A stretch of 64,000 nt of DNA from Ophthalmolycus amberensis (Eukaryota; Chordata; Actinopteri; Perciformes; Zoarcidae). Both the position numbers and the translations under genes were made by a program. Below the pieces are notes generated by a model. It did no database searches, was not told the origin of the DNA, and saw only the letters and a list, made by a program, of their open reading frames with translations. This document shows positions 38,133 to 50,486 of the stretch, piece after piece. Positions within the stretch are counted from its first letter, which is position 1, and every line of letters begins with the position of its first letter. The stretch spans positions 3,414,501 to 3,478,500 of the forward strand of contig JAFEUB010001038.1 in the NCBI GenBank assembly GCA_024529925.1, given 5' to 3'.

Positions 38133-38590
38133 GTGTGGTTGAGGTTGAGTAAAACAACAATGTTTGCCTTTAGGAATTTTCATTGGATTTGACTGAGTTG
38201 GCGTAATGAGACGTGTGACAGGTTTGATTTATCATCTGTTCATATCGCTTTGCATACTGATGGGTTTATACTTATAATTAGTTCAAGTACGCTGCCATAT
38301 GTCTTTCTTCTTCAATGTGGAAAACATTTCAAAATAAGGTCAAATTTATGTTATCTCATTCCTGTGCACTATAGTGGTGGGTTTTTATATTGTGTTCGAC
38401 TATCACATTTTCATTTCCTATTATTTGTAGACTTTTCTATCAGGTTTCTTAGATGCTAGTTTTTTTGGTACCCTGGAGAGAAAATGACACATTTAGACTG
38501 AAGTGCTGGCTGTATTATCATAAAAGGCCCGACACTACAACATGAATGTGGATTTATTATTTCCTTTTTGGGGGATGTAAACCCCAAATC

Positions 38591-38603
38591 CAAGATGGCG
38601 GGC
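38591..38603 (+). promoter_or_regulatory. YY1-type motif
   Basis: CAAGATGGCGGGC closely matches the canonical YY1 site (CAARATGGCGGC). It sits alone about 460 bp past the probable slitrk1 poly(A) signal in otherwise AT-rich DNA, where no promoter is evident. Confidence 0.4.
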
Positions 38604-39622
38604 GTCTGAGGATCCAAAATATTTCAATCGGTGTATAAAAGGTAAAAATCTTATGAATGTTTGAATGAGCAGAACATTAATGCATTGTCATACTGCTCTG
38701 GGTTTAATACTACTGCTGTTTTCTAACATTTTACATTTAATGGAAAAACAACAAATGCCATAAGTTGTGCAGCAGAGTGGTATACTTTCCATTATATCAG
38801 ATAATAGATCTTCAAAGCATTACATTTCCTGTGTGAGAATCCATTAGAGACTGGATTCTGTCAGACGCTCCTGTGCTGTAGTTCCGCGTGACTCTGTGTC
38901 TAACAGTAGGACCCATTCATTAATGCGACGGATAATAGCTGTTGGAATCACAGCGAAGAGGAGTAGCCTCTTTTGCACGCTGGGCACACAGCATTCCAAC
39001 ACTGCTGTGGCCCAGCAGGCCTGCCGTAGTTTGTGCGATAGTGCCCCCCGAGGAGCTGGCAGTTGATGCAACACTTCCAGCATGGATAACATCATCTGCA
39101 CACCTGGTACACTCAGCTTTGGTGTAAGTCTCAATGGTCCTGCTTTGCTTTAATCCAGAGGGTATGGGAAATAGTTCGTGTTGAAAGCTGGCCTTTTTTT
39201 GCTTCAGGGTTACCTCTCTGCAAAAACAAAATAAAGTGTTCCTGTGGCTGGTTTGGCTGGTTAGTCATCAGTTGGAATTGCCATTTCAACTCGAACACCC
39301 ACTAACCTTATGTCTTGTTTTTGTGCTACCTCAGGCACATCTACATTCTTTTTTGGATTGCATTTGATTTTTTTTGTTGTAACTTTGAGAACCTTCTCGT
39401 AACACCAAAACTGCACTGAAGTACATTTCAAGGGAAATGTTTTTTTTTGTGTATAACGTTTGCTTTTGAAGGATCACCCAGGAGACTGCTGTTTAAGCAC
39501 TGTTAAAAATCTAAACATGCCCAAGTACTTGTTGCGTTTTTGTTTAATTTTGTTACAATTTACAATGTTGATCGTGTGTTTCAAACCGTTTAAAACAGCG
39601 ACCATAGTCTGGGAGAAAATAC

Positions 39623-39653
39623 TTTTCCCTCTAAATGCAATTTAGAGGGAAAA
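39623..39653. repeat. Perfect 14-bp hairpin with 3-base loop
   Basis: TTTTCCCTCTAAAT, loop GCA, then ATTTAGAGGGAAAA form a perfect inverted repeat of 14 bp. No coding or transposon context is seen. It could form a cruciform or, if transcribed, a stable but short hairpin, too short for a normal microRNA precursor. Confidence 0.9.
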
Positions 39654-42350
39654 TTAGCCATATGGGAACGCACTTTTATAGGAGCAAGGTTGGGCCAGAA
39701 TATCCTAAGTTGAGCTAGGTAGCATTGGAAACAAATAACATTGCAAATGACGCAATCTGTCATTCAGCATATTCATATCTTGCTTGTGATGTCTCAGACT
39801 CAGTACAGTTAAGAGCTTCAAATGGATGGTGCATGGTGATGGGAAAATCAATCCAAAACATCAGTCTTTCCCTTTAATTAGCGCTAAAGCGTCAGTGGCT
39901 CGCTTTTATCGGACTCCCTTGGGTCAGATTCAGAGTGTCTGCTCATGTTTAGGTTTTGTAAAAATCCCTAAAAGCTTTTCAGCATGCGCATTAGCCTTTG
40001 ATGTTAGCTTTGATGAAAGTCCCATGTGTTGCACTGAAGAGTTGCCAGTAGTCCTGCACTTCCAAACTCTGCAGCCACTGCAACCCTTGCAGCTCGTTCT
40101 AGCCCATGGATGTGTGTAGCAGTGATTATCAGGCCTCATCTCCAAGGATTTCTTGGTGTTATTATTAGCCCATCCTATGCAAAGCACTTGGCCTATAAGT
40201 CTCAGTGGTTGGGTTTTATTAGTGGTTATGTTCCTTGTGAGCCACAACAGTTACTGTATGGAATACCCTCCATTCTTTAATGCTGGGCTTGGAATCAGCG
40301 CCACTGACTGAGTTTGGTAGAAGCTTGAATGCGCTAGAGTGTTTTACATGACAGGAAACACAGCAGGCATTAGCTTGTGTAATCATTGGGCTTGTTAATA
40401 TACCCTTTAATATGCATATCTTAAAACACGCCTGCAGTGTAATTACATCCACAAAGGGAAATCTTTAAGGGGTCAAAATGCATTCGTGCTGCCTGGAGTT
40501 TTTCCTGTTGTACCTTTTCAATACGATCACTGTAAGTCATACTTAGAGTGGCTAATCGGTCCTATTGTTGTATATTTGGCTTCATGACAACTGAACAAGG
40601 GCTGGAGTAGGATGGAAGTTTCGAGCACAGCCTGGCTTGCAACAAAGGCGCAATACATGAAATAAGTCGAGCCAAAGCGGCGTACTTTTGAAGCAGCTCT
40701 AGGAGTTAAAACATCGGCAGATAAATCAATCAAAACACAAGGAGTTCAAATATTTCAAACCGTACTCATATTCCCATGTCTGCCAGACAGACTGTAGAGC
40801 AATCATCCAGAGTAATTAAAAGGATCTCAACTCAAAATTGACCTGGACCCACAGCCGACTGGCCCACGTCAAACCACCAAGCGAGGCCTTTAATCAAGAT
40901 GAGTGAATGGCCTACCGAGTGTTTCCTCCAGGTCTTGGTAATCCTCTTCTCCTAGCCCCCACTTATCGATTGTCTCATTGATTTCATTTAGCAGCCACGC
41001 GGGTTCCCCATCCCTCACTGGCATTTCGGGCTTGATGTGGCTCCACTTGATCCGATTACACCTGCTCAAAGGGGAGCTACACCCGCCGCGACACCAAATG
41101 GAGTTTGTTTGGGGTCATAAAGTGAGGATGTGGAGATTTGTTCAGGGGAAGAAAGCTGCACCGGACTATCCAACGGATTCTGAACTTTAATAAATGACAC
41201 ACTGAAGGATAAGTGTCATTAAGGTGCTTGATGGTATACAATGATGCTCTTAACTGTCAATTTGTGGATTGGAGAGCTTGAGCGTGCGCTGATGCTTCCT
41301 CCAGACACACTCGTTTCTCTTGGACATCATTTCTACGTCGCGGGATATCCAAACTCTGGTAACCAAGACACTCAAGGAACTTCTGTCTGGCTTGCTGCTC
41401 TTCTAATATGCTTTCCACCATATATTCACTGCAAAGCCATCCCAGGATGCAAGACGAAAGCAGTTATTTATCCTTTTATACAGCGTCTCAGAGGTGTCAA
41501 GATGCAATACTTTATTGCCATTTTTACACAGATAGGAATTTGGTTTGGTGCCACATTGTCTTCTGATCAAAATGAAAACAATGCAAACCCTGATGATTGG
41601 GATAAATGCTCACGGAACAGCAAATATCAGTGTTTATTAGAAACATTTGCCAATGAGGAATTAAACTAAATATGAAAGATAAAAAATAAAAATAAAAAAA
41701 GGAAACCAAGCTCAATTATGAACTGAAATCTAACTAAATATTGTTGAAGTTTTGTTGCCTTGGAATGTTGAGTTTTCTCAACTATTTCTTTGTCATATTT
41801 TATGCAACAAAAAAAAGTGGTCCATTTTATTGGAGGGATGAGTCTCATTCTTTGCAATGGGTATGTGCACATAACCGTTTCCTGTCTGAACTAATTCCAA
41901 GTTTCATGAATTGCAAAAAATAGCGCAATTCCACTTGACAGACATGGCGGAGCCTTTGGTACCAAAGCGGTGTCATTTCAAGGACACTACTTTGCCTTTG
42001 TTTCAATTAGCAACATAAACAGGGCTTTAGAAACAGAACAGTAAATGAAATATTCTGTTCAAGGTAGATTCTTCTGCATGAAAAGCTAAATGTGCAAGGT
42101 TGCTGCGGAAGACAAGTCATCCTTATTTTATTTATTTTTTCCTCTTACATTGTTTGCCCTCCCTCAGAATCACAGCGTGACATTTAAACGGGTATGTTTA
42201 GATTTTTCACTCCTTTGTCACTCTTTGGCGACTGGCAAATCGATAGGCTCTGGAAGACGGGGTTGGGGGAGGAATTGACTTCCTTCACACCTACTCTATT
42301 TAGCCTGACAGTTTGTGGCAGCCCGCAACAAACACACCATCAGCCCCATC

Positions 42351-42370
42351 ATCAACAACAACAACAACAA
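42351..42370. repeat. (CAA)n trinucleotide repeat
   Basis: About six CAA units in noncoding DNA. Confidence 0.85.
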
Positions 42371-45300
42371 AAGTCCACAAAAAGAGAGAGAGGGAAAAAA
42401 AACAACCACTGACATTGCGAAGCTTTCCACATGTGCCTCCGTTCCTCTTTGTTATCGGTAGATATTGTTTTGTTTCTCTGCGTGCGTTTGTGACACAAAT
42501 GTGTGACAAGACTTTGCTTCCTTTGGTTGCTGCCACTGCTCTCCAAGAAAAGTTCTGCATTCCCATCTTGTTATTGCCTGAAGGAGTTTTTTTTTTTTAA
42601 ACAAGAGCATCTTCTTTCTCTCTCTCGTCTTTTTTATATTTAGTTTGAGAGAGAATGTTGAGTTGTTGCTTGGCACCTCAGGCTATGGAGCGCCAGTATT
42701 GTGCTCATGTATGGGGGATAAGGGAATAAAGGTTTGTTGGAGCCCACCATGTGACGAGAAACTGAGCAACAGTTTTGGAAAATGCTAATCTATGGTTTGA
42801 TGTGGTGGAATTTATTTCATGGCTATTTCTGGCTGCCAGCTGCTTTTTCGACCCTTTTGGCTGTTGAATAACATTTAACAGATTTCTTTTTACTTTTTTA
42901 AATGTTCCTCACCAGATTTAACAGACATGGTACAAATGTTACCCTTGACATCAAACCCCCCCCCGGTGCACAAACCCACACATAAAAGACAAACGTATAA
43001 AACCTCTCTCACACAAACAGCGATGCACAATACCCAAACACAAATGCATGCTGGATAAATGTCGTGCTTAACCTGGCGTGCTACAACCGCTCAGCAAATG
43101 CCAGCTGGGTCAACAGATGCCCTTGGCATTCTAGCCCGCTCTTGCACAAAGAACACTGGAGCTGCCGCCTCATGTACGAGCACAACAAACATGCACGCGG
43201 GCACACATGCGTGACCACATGCCTGCACGTTGGTGAGCGCTATAGTGCAGCAGTCTACAAGCAGATTATGAGGGTTTTTTTTATTGTCTTGCTTTGTGTT
43301 TCGTGCACTGGAATTGCAACAAGCAAAGAGGTGGCAGGTCAACATTAGTGGATTTTGGGACGTGGCTCTGCTGCGGATAAATCTCCCGATTTAAAAGAGA
43401 ACAAAAAAAAAATAGAAAAAAGGAATTACACTGTATGAAACCAATGCTGTAATTGCAAAACCTAACATGAGAACAGTGGAGGGATATTACTGTTTACAGG
43501 CAAAAGTCACGAAGCTATCCAAAGTTACACTTTCCAGAATCATAGATTATAATACCCCATTTTTAGATAGACAAAAGCACTATTTGTGAAACTATAAAAT
43601 TGAGGTTTTACGGGTTTGAAAGACGCAAGGCCACAAAGCTCAGCTGGAAAATGGCTGTGCATACTTCAAACATAAAAACGTTGTCTTTTCATTCTTTTTG
43701 TATATTTCTTATTGCGGATGGAGATTGGTTTCTCCGTGTGACGATAAGACAAAAACACTTTGTCCCTGTTCTCCCTATCAACCTCTCCCTTGTTTTGAGT
43801 CATTCTTAGTTTTGGAAGCTCTCCAAAAAGATAGCCACGAGGCAGTAGTGGTAAAACAACTCCACCATGGGATGAGACGCCACTTCTGACTCATATCATC
43901 AGAAGCCAGCAGTGGGAAGAAAACCGCATATAAAGGCTGGTGACTATGAGAGAGCCAATTTTTAACGTTTGATGTTGCTTCCCACCCTCTGGTCAGCTTC
44001 TTCTTCTTTTTAGGTGTTTGCAAGGTGGCATTGGTAGCGCTAAGTGCCAAATGTGGTGCTGAAGGGAGAGTGGGAGGTTCTTTTGATGTAGGGCAGGGCT
44101 ATATTTTGATTGAACCTGCAATTAAAAAGGGCAGGGTATGGTGAAGAAATTCAGACACAGCTACTTTAAAAAAAGATGAAAGATTCTTCTCCTATAAAAC
44201 AATTTTTTCTTGGCTTATTACATTCTTAAAGAGTATATTTTCCCTTTAATATCATGATTCTGAAAACAAACTGCGGTATCTTATGCCCAAGTTAGTCTGT
44301 TCTCCATTTACATTATTGATAAAGTTCTGTCATGTCTGACAGGAGCTGTGGTTAGCGGTCTGGAGAGCTGCGCCAGCCAGTGATTGTGTTTAACAAATAC
44401 GAGCAATAGGAGAAGGCCTGTGGGAACAGCTGTCGCCAGGTCTGAGTGAGACACAGGAAGGCCTGGAGGGGTGGCAGTGGTGAGTTGATTGTATTCATTG
44501 GTGGAGGAAGGGGAGAATGATTGGGAGAGAGAGCAAGGTTAAAACAAACCAATCTACAAGTGATTTTCAAAGCACTTCATACTGTATATCAAACCGGCGT
44601 TGGCCCCATATTTTTATTCCAACCAGTCGCAGGAAGTGGGAAGTAATATCATATCGGAGGCAGAGGGAGCATCTGCTCGGCTCCGGGAGTCAGAATTCAT
44701 CTAAGACTGAATTAAGTGTATCTCTCTGTGAGAAACGTATAGAATCAAAGCAGATTTGATAGCTTAAAGAAACTGTATTTGTTTCTGGCTCCTTTCTTTC
44801 TACCTTTTGTTTACATGAACACATGATCTGTACCTGGATGTGTTATCTCCATAGGGGAAAAACTCAGGTTAATACACATTGAAAAGCTTTTAACTGCATC
44901 TGGTGAGTTCTTTTTCTAATTGATTTAAATCGTGATAGCAGTGGTAGAACAGCAAAGTATTTTAAGTAAAGCGTTTCCATTTTCAAAAACAATTGAGAAT
45001 TCTCAATGTATGTCCATCGTCAACTTAATTTAGTTAAAATAAACAACACTTGTTGAAACTCTAAAATGAATACATTTAGACAACAAAAAGGACAAATCTT
45101 GTCTTTGCAGCATACAGTATAGGAGCTTCAGGGCTGACTCACTGTGGATGCTCGCCGCAATATTCCCCGAGAAGGACAGCAGGTTGGGTGCTGATTACTC
45201 TGGAGCATATCTTCTCTGTCCCATGTCCTCTCCCCAGAGAAAGAAAATAAAAAAGGGAGCGAGAGCGAGAGAGAGAGAGCCAATCTATAACCTGTCACTG

Positions 45301-48300
45301 TCTCTCCCTTGATGGCTGGGTGATGGATGACTGCATCTTCTCTAACAATACCAAAACACTCCCTGGGAGGCCTTTTGCACGGGGGCAAGGTAAGAACTTT
45401 GTGTGTGTCCGTGTTTGTGTGAGCAATAGCCGTCTCAATCTAATAACACTTTAACTGACATTGTGCCCTTACATGTATGACGTGGCCCTTTCTGTTTAAA
45501 AATGCATCAGGCGGAAAGACAGAAATCCAAGGGAACTAGTGTTCTTTCTCTCGACAGTTTCCCCTCGTTTCACCCGGAGTGTTGTAGCCGCTCTATACAC
45601 CCCAAACTATTGCGGAACTCGCAAGCCTTACAAATGATCCGTCTCAGTCCGTCTGATCTCCACAATATCCACACTCGCTGATGCGATGCATTTCAAATCA
45701 GAAAATCACCCCACAAAAATCAGAGATGATGAAAGCCTTCAGCGCTGCACAGTTGGCAGGGAAGATGGAGGGGAGGGCTGCTGCCTCCCACTCATTCAGT
45801 CTGTGGGGCCTCTAGCCTTCGCCCTTTTTCTCCTTCCCTTCCTGTGTTCATTTTTGACTCTCTTACTCGCCCTGTTGCTTTTCCTCTCTCAACATGTTCT
45901 CTCTTCCTCTCTCGCCCACTCTTCATGCCTCCTCTATCCAGTTCTTGGCCTCTCCCAGGGGTTTAATTTATGGTTGTGGAGCTACAGAAGCATAGGGATG
46001 ACAACCCACGCTCTCCTCTGCTTTGTTAGCTTGCTAGCTTGCTGGCTGGCTGGCTCACTGATGGCTGGGTGTGCAGAGTGGTTGTGGCTCTAAACAAAAA
46101 TGTTTTTCTTCCCTCCCTTTTCCCAGCCTCGGTATTTTTGTACAGGTGCTTGTATGCCTCTTATAATGATTGTATTAAATAGGCCCATTTTATGCTGGGC
46201 TGCTTAATACCGTCCATGAAGATGCATTCAAAGATATATATAGTGCTCATTGTGGTATGTTTGTGCTCTTCAGGGAGAATAGATATGAACCGTAGCAAAT
46301 TGAATACTGTGTGTTTGAGATGCAAAGGCCTGTATTCAAAGCTGTTTATTTCCTGGAGTGGTTGAGGACGGGAATTCTAAAGACAAACACAGCAAAGATA
46401 GTTGGCAGGAGGTAGATCAAAAAGTAATAATCCAAAATATGCATCCATATGGTGCAACCCCAAAATAAAAATAGGTAAACAAACAAATGATTGGGCTCAG
46501 TGGATAAGGAAAGGTATCAGAATACTTAATGACCGATACTGGAAGAGGGTGTATAGTAAATAAGACACTGTATGAAACAGAAAGCTCACTTCCAACATGA
46601 AACAAACCCAACAGAGTACATAAAACTACCGATGGTGATTCATAAAGCATCAAAGCAATATGAGATAACTAAATAACAATAGCTGCGAAATCCTTAGGAA
46701 AGAGAAAAAACGACCTGGGTTGTATACATTTAAGGAATGAAGATGGGAAAGGATTCTGTTCTGATAACAGGGAATATATCAGAGAAGCCAGAGGCACATT
46801 TACTCAACATGGGTCTAATTACAGTAAAGGCAGTTCATGTTGGAGATGGGTGGGCGTGTCCTTCTTTTATTTGTCTCTCGCTTGATGAAAACAACACAGG
46901 CAAGGACACCCTGATGAAAATGAATTGGAATTAGTGCAGGTCTTAGCAAAGCCTCCAGCCCAGGGCCTGGACTGATCGAGGGGACTCCCGCCTACGGTTG
47001 CTCGGACCGTCATGATTTCATACAGTCAGTCACACGTCCCACTGCCAGATGTATTATGTAAACCGTATGAGCCTCATTCATGAATGAGCAATTATTATGC
47101 ATGACCTGAGAGAAATGGAGTGATCTGTCAAACACTGAGAGAGGATGTCAACAGAAATAACATGTGACAGAACAGAACTGTGGTGAAAATAAAAACGGGA
47201 GTATGTGTTGATTACAGCTGTTGGGCGTTTATCAGCTTACTTGATGGAGCATTCGCTGTAAAATGTGCTTTTTTTTCATCGCCTGGCATCTCTCTTCTTC
47301 TAACCATTTGATTTATTTTGATGAAAAGCAACAACCCTCTCCCCATTCGAGAAAATGCGAGAGAGATATTTTCCACGGTGGCCTTTTAGCTGCCTCGTTT
47401 TGAAAAACCCACACGTTACTGAAAAGCCCCGTACTTAAAGATTAAGATGAACTAGACAAGACGGGGGTTTCAACAATGCCCTCTGCTTGGGTTTGTTTGA
47501 AAGCCAGCGGGAGGATGGCAGTTTTAGACTGCACGACGGCGAGGAGCGAAATCTGAATTCAGGGTGAGTGTCAGGTTAATATTCTCCTGCTCTCTGCCGC
47601 AACTATAATTCATTCTCCAACCGCGGCAGGAAAAGAGATATGAAAGCCTTTTCCTTCCCTCTTCTCTGTTCTCATCAGTCGAAGCTTCGCACGCATCCTC
47701 TCGATTACCATCGCTCATCTTTTCTCTTTTGTTTCTCCCCTCGTGTCCCCATTCACTCCATTTTCATTTCCCCCTCAGTTCCCTTTACAGCTGCTTTCAT
47801 TTCAACCCGATCTCTCAATCTTCCACAAGCCCAATTCTACACCTCGTCTCCGTCTTTTCACCAGCTCTCTGACAAGCACTGTTTCACTTCCTCCACCTGT
47901 CTGTCAGCTTTCTCCCCCTTTCTTTCAACCTCCCGTTCTCCGACGGCTCCCTTCCCAGACTTTTTCCTCTTTCATTGGCATATTTTGTCTGTTGCTCTGC
48001 CTTTCTTTCGATGTGTCAAATGCACTCTCTGTCCCTCCTTCTCCCTTCATTCTCTCTACAGGACCAATTAACTTCTCCAGCCTGACATCTTTCGCAGCAC
48101 CACACACTCGGGCCGACTGGACAGTTCAAGTGGTTCAAGGGCAGACACAGACACACAAGATAGATTTAACAATGTGGCCTCGAAACCTATTGGAGTTTTT
48201 AAAGTGTGTTTGCAAATCCCCATCTCCCTCCGAGCGCTTCGCTGACCCACCAAAGAACCTCATGCATGCTCTCTGGCAAGGGACCTCATTTATAATAACG

Positions 48301-50075
48301 CGTTAGGACTCATCTTCCTCCGAGCTCATCCCGGGATCCCTTCCACAAAAACTGCTTGCTCTTTCAATTCAAAACAATGTAAACAAGCTGTGAGCGCTCT
48401 TCATTAGTGTACTGTGCAGTTGAATAATTGCCAAATGAAAAGGTCTGAGTTGAGAAAGCGGCCCTGACACAGCAGAAATTGTTGTAGGTGGGAGAAAAAA
48501 AAAAAGACTAAAATTCTCTGGGCGTATTACACAACACAGCAGGGTACTGTCACATTTGCGTGCAGCTCATTTCTTTTGCAATACTGGCACTGACACTAAA
48601 AAACATCTGTGTGGCAGAGCCACAGTGCTAGGCTCCCAATTTTCAAGAGACATTCAAGGCTTTAAAATAACAACCTTGAAAGAATAAATCCCTGCGCATT
48701 CACAGTAATGTGATTTAAGAAAGAAATAGTGGGTCTTACTTGTAATAATAACAAATAAACCACCTCAAGTGGCGATTATGCATGTAGATAATAAAACAGT
48801 TCTGTTTGTTACAGCTTTTTAATCAAACAAAAAGGCACAAAAAAAACCAGCAACAGTGTTTGTCTTTCTTATAAACTCGTCACATTGCAGAGAAAACTGT
48901 GGTAAAAGCTCCAGAAAATAAAAGCACCTGATTGACAGTTCAAGCACTGAAGATCCGTCTGTTCCTGAGCTCGCGCTGCACAGTCAGACGACTACCTGCT
49001 GAACACAGATGACAGACGGTCTACCATCCAAAATGTCAAAATCAGCTCACGTTAGCGAGGAGAAGGCCGCGTGTCAATTAGCATTACCAGATAAAACGAG
49101 GTGAGTCAGAGGCGCTCGATAGATCTTGATTGGGGGCGAAGAGCCAAAGCAGAGAGTGTATTGAAGATGTCACGATGTCAAACAAAATACGGGTTCGTCA
49201 AATTTTAACTGGCATTATGAATTAAAAAGGGCCGTCGGTGATAAAGGAAGAGGTCACCGAGTGCAGCGACGTAGCTCAATGTTTATCAGGCTTTGGCTAC
49301 ACACACACAACACTTGTTAGGAGGATCAGAACAGTGTTGGTGTTGCTCTTTGCATGGGATTTGTTGACAGAAGGAAAAATAAAGAACATGGCCAGCCTCA
49401 TCCATAACCATTAACCATAACTTTAACCTTGTAGTCAGTTTCATCCACATTGGAGTTGAGCCAAAAACAAAACCCACATATTGCTCTATCCTAACACTTT
49501 CTGACTAACAATGGCCAGAAATTATTTGAGAGCCTTCTGGAAATGTGAAGCTGCCGGCCCAAAACAAAGACACATCAGCAATGGTATTTGTCCAATTCCT
49601 AATCCCAGTCACGTGCACTTCCTCAAACATCCAAGCCTCGTACCCAACACCAGAAACATACTGTACAATAGCATCGCATTTCGTGCAGAGACAGATTGTC
49701 TGCACCAATAACAAACAGCTACTAGAGATCTGGAAAACATCATCCGAAGGCTGGCAAACTTGTAATTCGAAAAGTCAGACTGTGAAGGAAACACCAAAGC
49801 TAATCTCTTCCAAACGCCTTGAGTCACGAATGAGCCAAATCTATATTTAGTTTGAGAGTTTTAATTCCAGGCCCTGGTGTGATGTCACATCATCGATTTC
49901 CTCTGTCTGCTTTGAGAGGCACGAAAAGCTCCCAGCGCTATTCTTTGTTTGTTTATTTACTTTGGGATTTTTTTTTTTTTGCTCCGTCATGATTGAAAAA
50001 AAGAAAAGATACATGGGGAGGGTGAAGGAGAGTTGGAGGAAAAAGAGAAGCGCATGATATGGGCGCATCCTTGCG

Positions 50076-50078
<3 letters not shown>

Positions 50079-50114
<36 letters not shown>
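50079..50114. repeat. (AC)18 microsatellite
   Basis: Longest pure dinucleotide run in the window: eighteen AC units. Confidence 0.95.
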
Positions 50115-50117
<3 letters not shown>

Positions 50118-50470
50118 CCATCAGCCTAATTACTAGCGACAGGGAGGGAGCTAAGGGAAACAGCTACAGCCATGGCCACTTCCACTGTGGTGCACCATTG
50201 GCAAAATGCCCTATTTATGCATTTCAAACACACAAGCGCACATGTGTGTATGTTTATACACATCCGCACACACTCTCACACATGCTGCGCAGGAAAAAAA
50301 GCACACAATACAGGCGTGTCGACGCAAACATGTGCAGAGAGACACAGAACGGGAGAACGAAATGACACGGTTGGTAGTGCTATCATTTACAGTGATTCAG
50401 ATCCATGGACAGAACCACATGTGCGGTAATGGAGATAAAACATTTGCTCTCTCTCTCTCTTTTCCATGAA

Positions 50471-50486
50471 CACACACACACACACA
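50471..50486. repeat. (CA)8 microsatellite with neighbouring (CT)n
   Basis: Eight CA units; a CT run lies just before it at about 50447-50460. Confidence 0.9.

Larger units (their letters stand above)
35526..38150 (+). other. slitrk1: Probable slitrk1 3'UTR
   Basis: This noncoding stretch runs from the slitrk1 stop codon to a good poly(A) signal. It contains a GT/GA microsatellite (35870-35908), an AT-rich middle, a (GA)14 run (37677-37704), and a near-perfect RE1 motif at 37594-37614. The length, about 2.6 kb, is plausible for a brain-expressed SLITRK gene. Earlier AATAAA strings, such as the one near 37246 in an A-rich tract, could give shorter forms. Confidence 0.5.

Noticed and set aside
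41241..41669. 142-codon open frame, + strand
   Set aside because: No domain or homology that I recognise; looks like a chance frame.
45128..45388. Exon ending at the GTAAGA donor at 45391
   Set aside because: The preceding + strand frames are short and unremarkable, and the minus frame here is low-complexity; no acceptor or partner exon is convincing.
47743..48306. 187-codon open frame, + strand
   Set aside because: The frame follows a long pyrimidine-rich tract and is rich in Ser, Pro, Phe and Leu. An overlapping 143-codon frame exists in another phase. No domain is recognisable.
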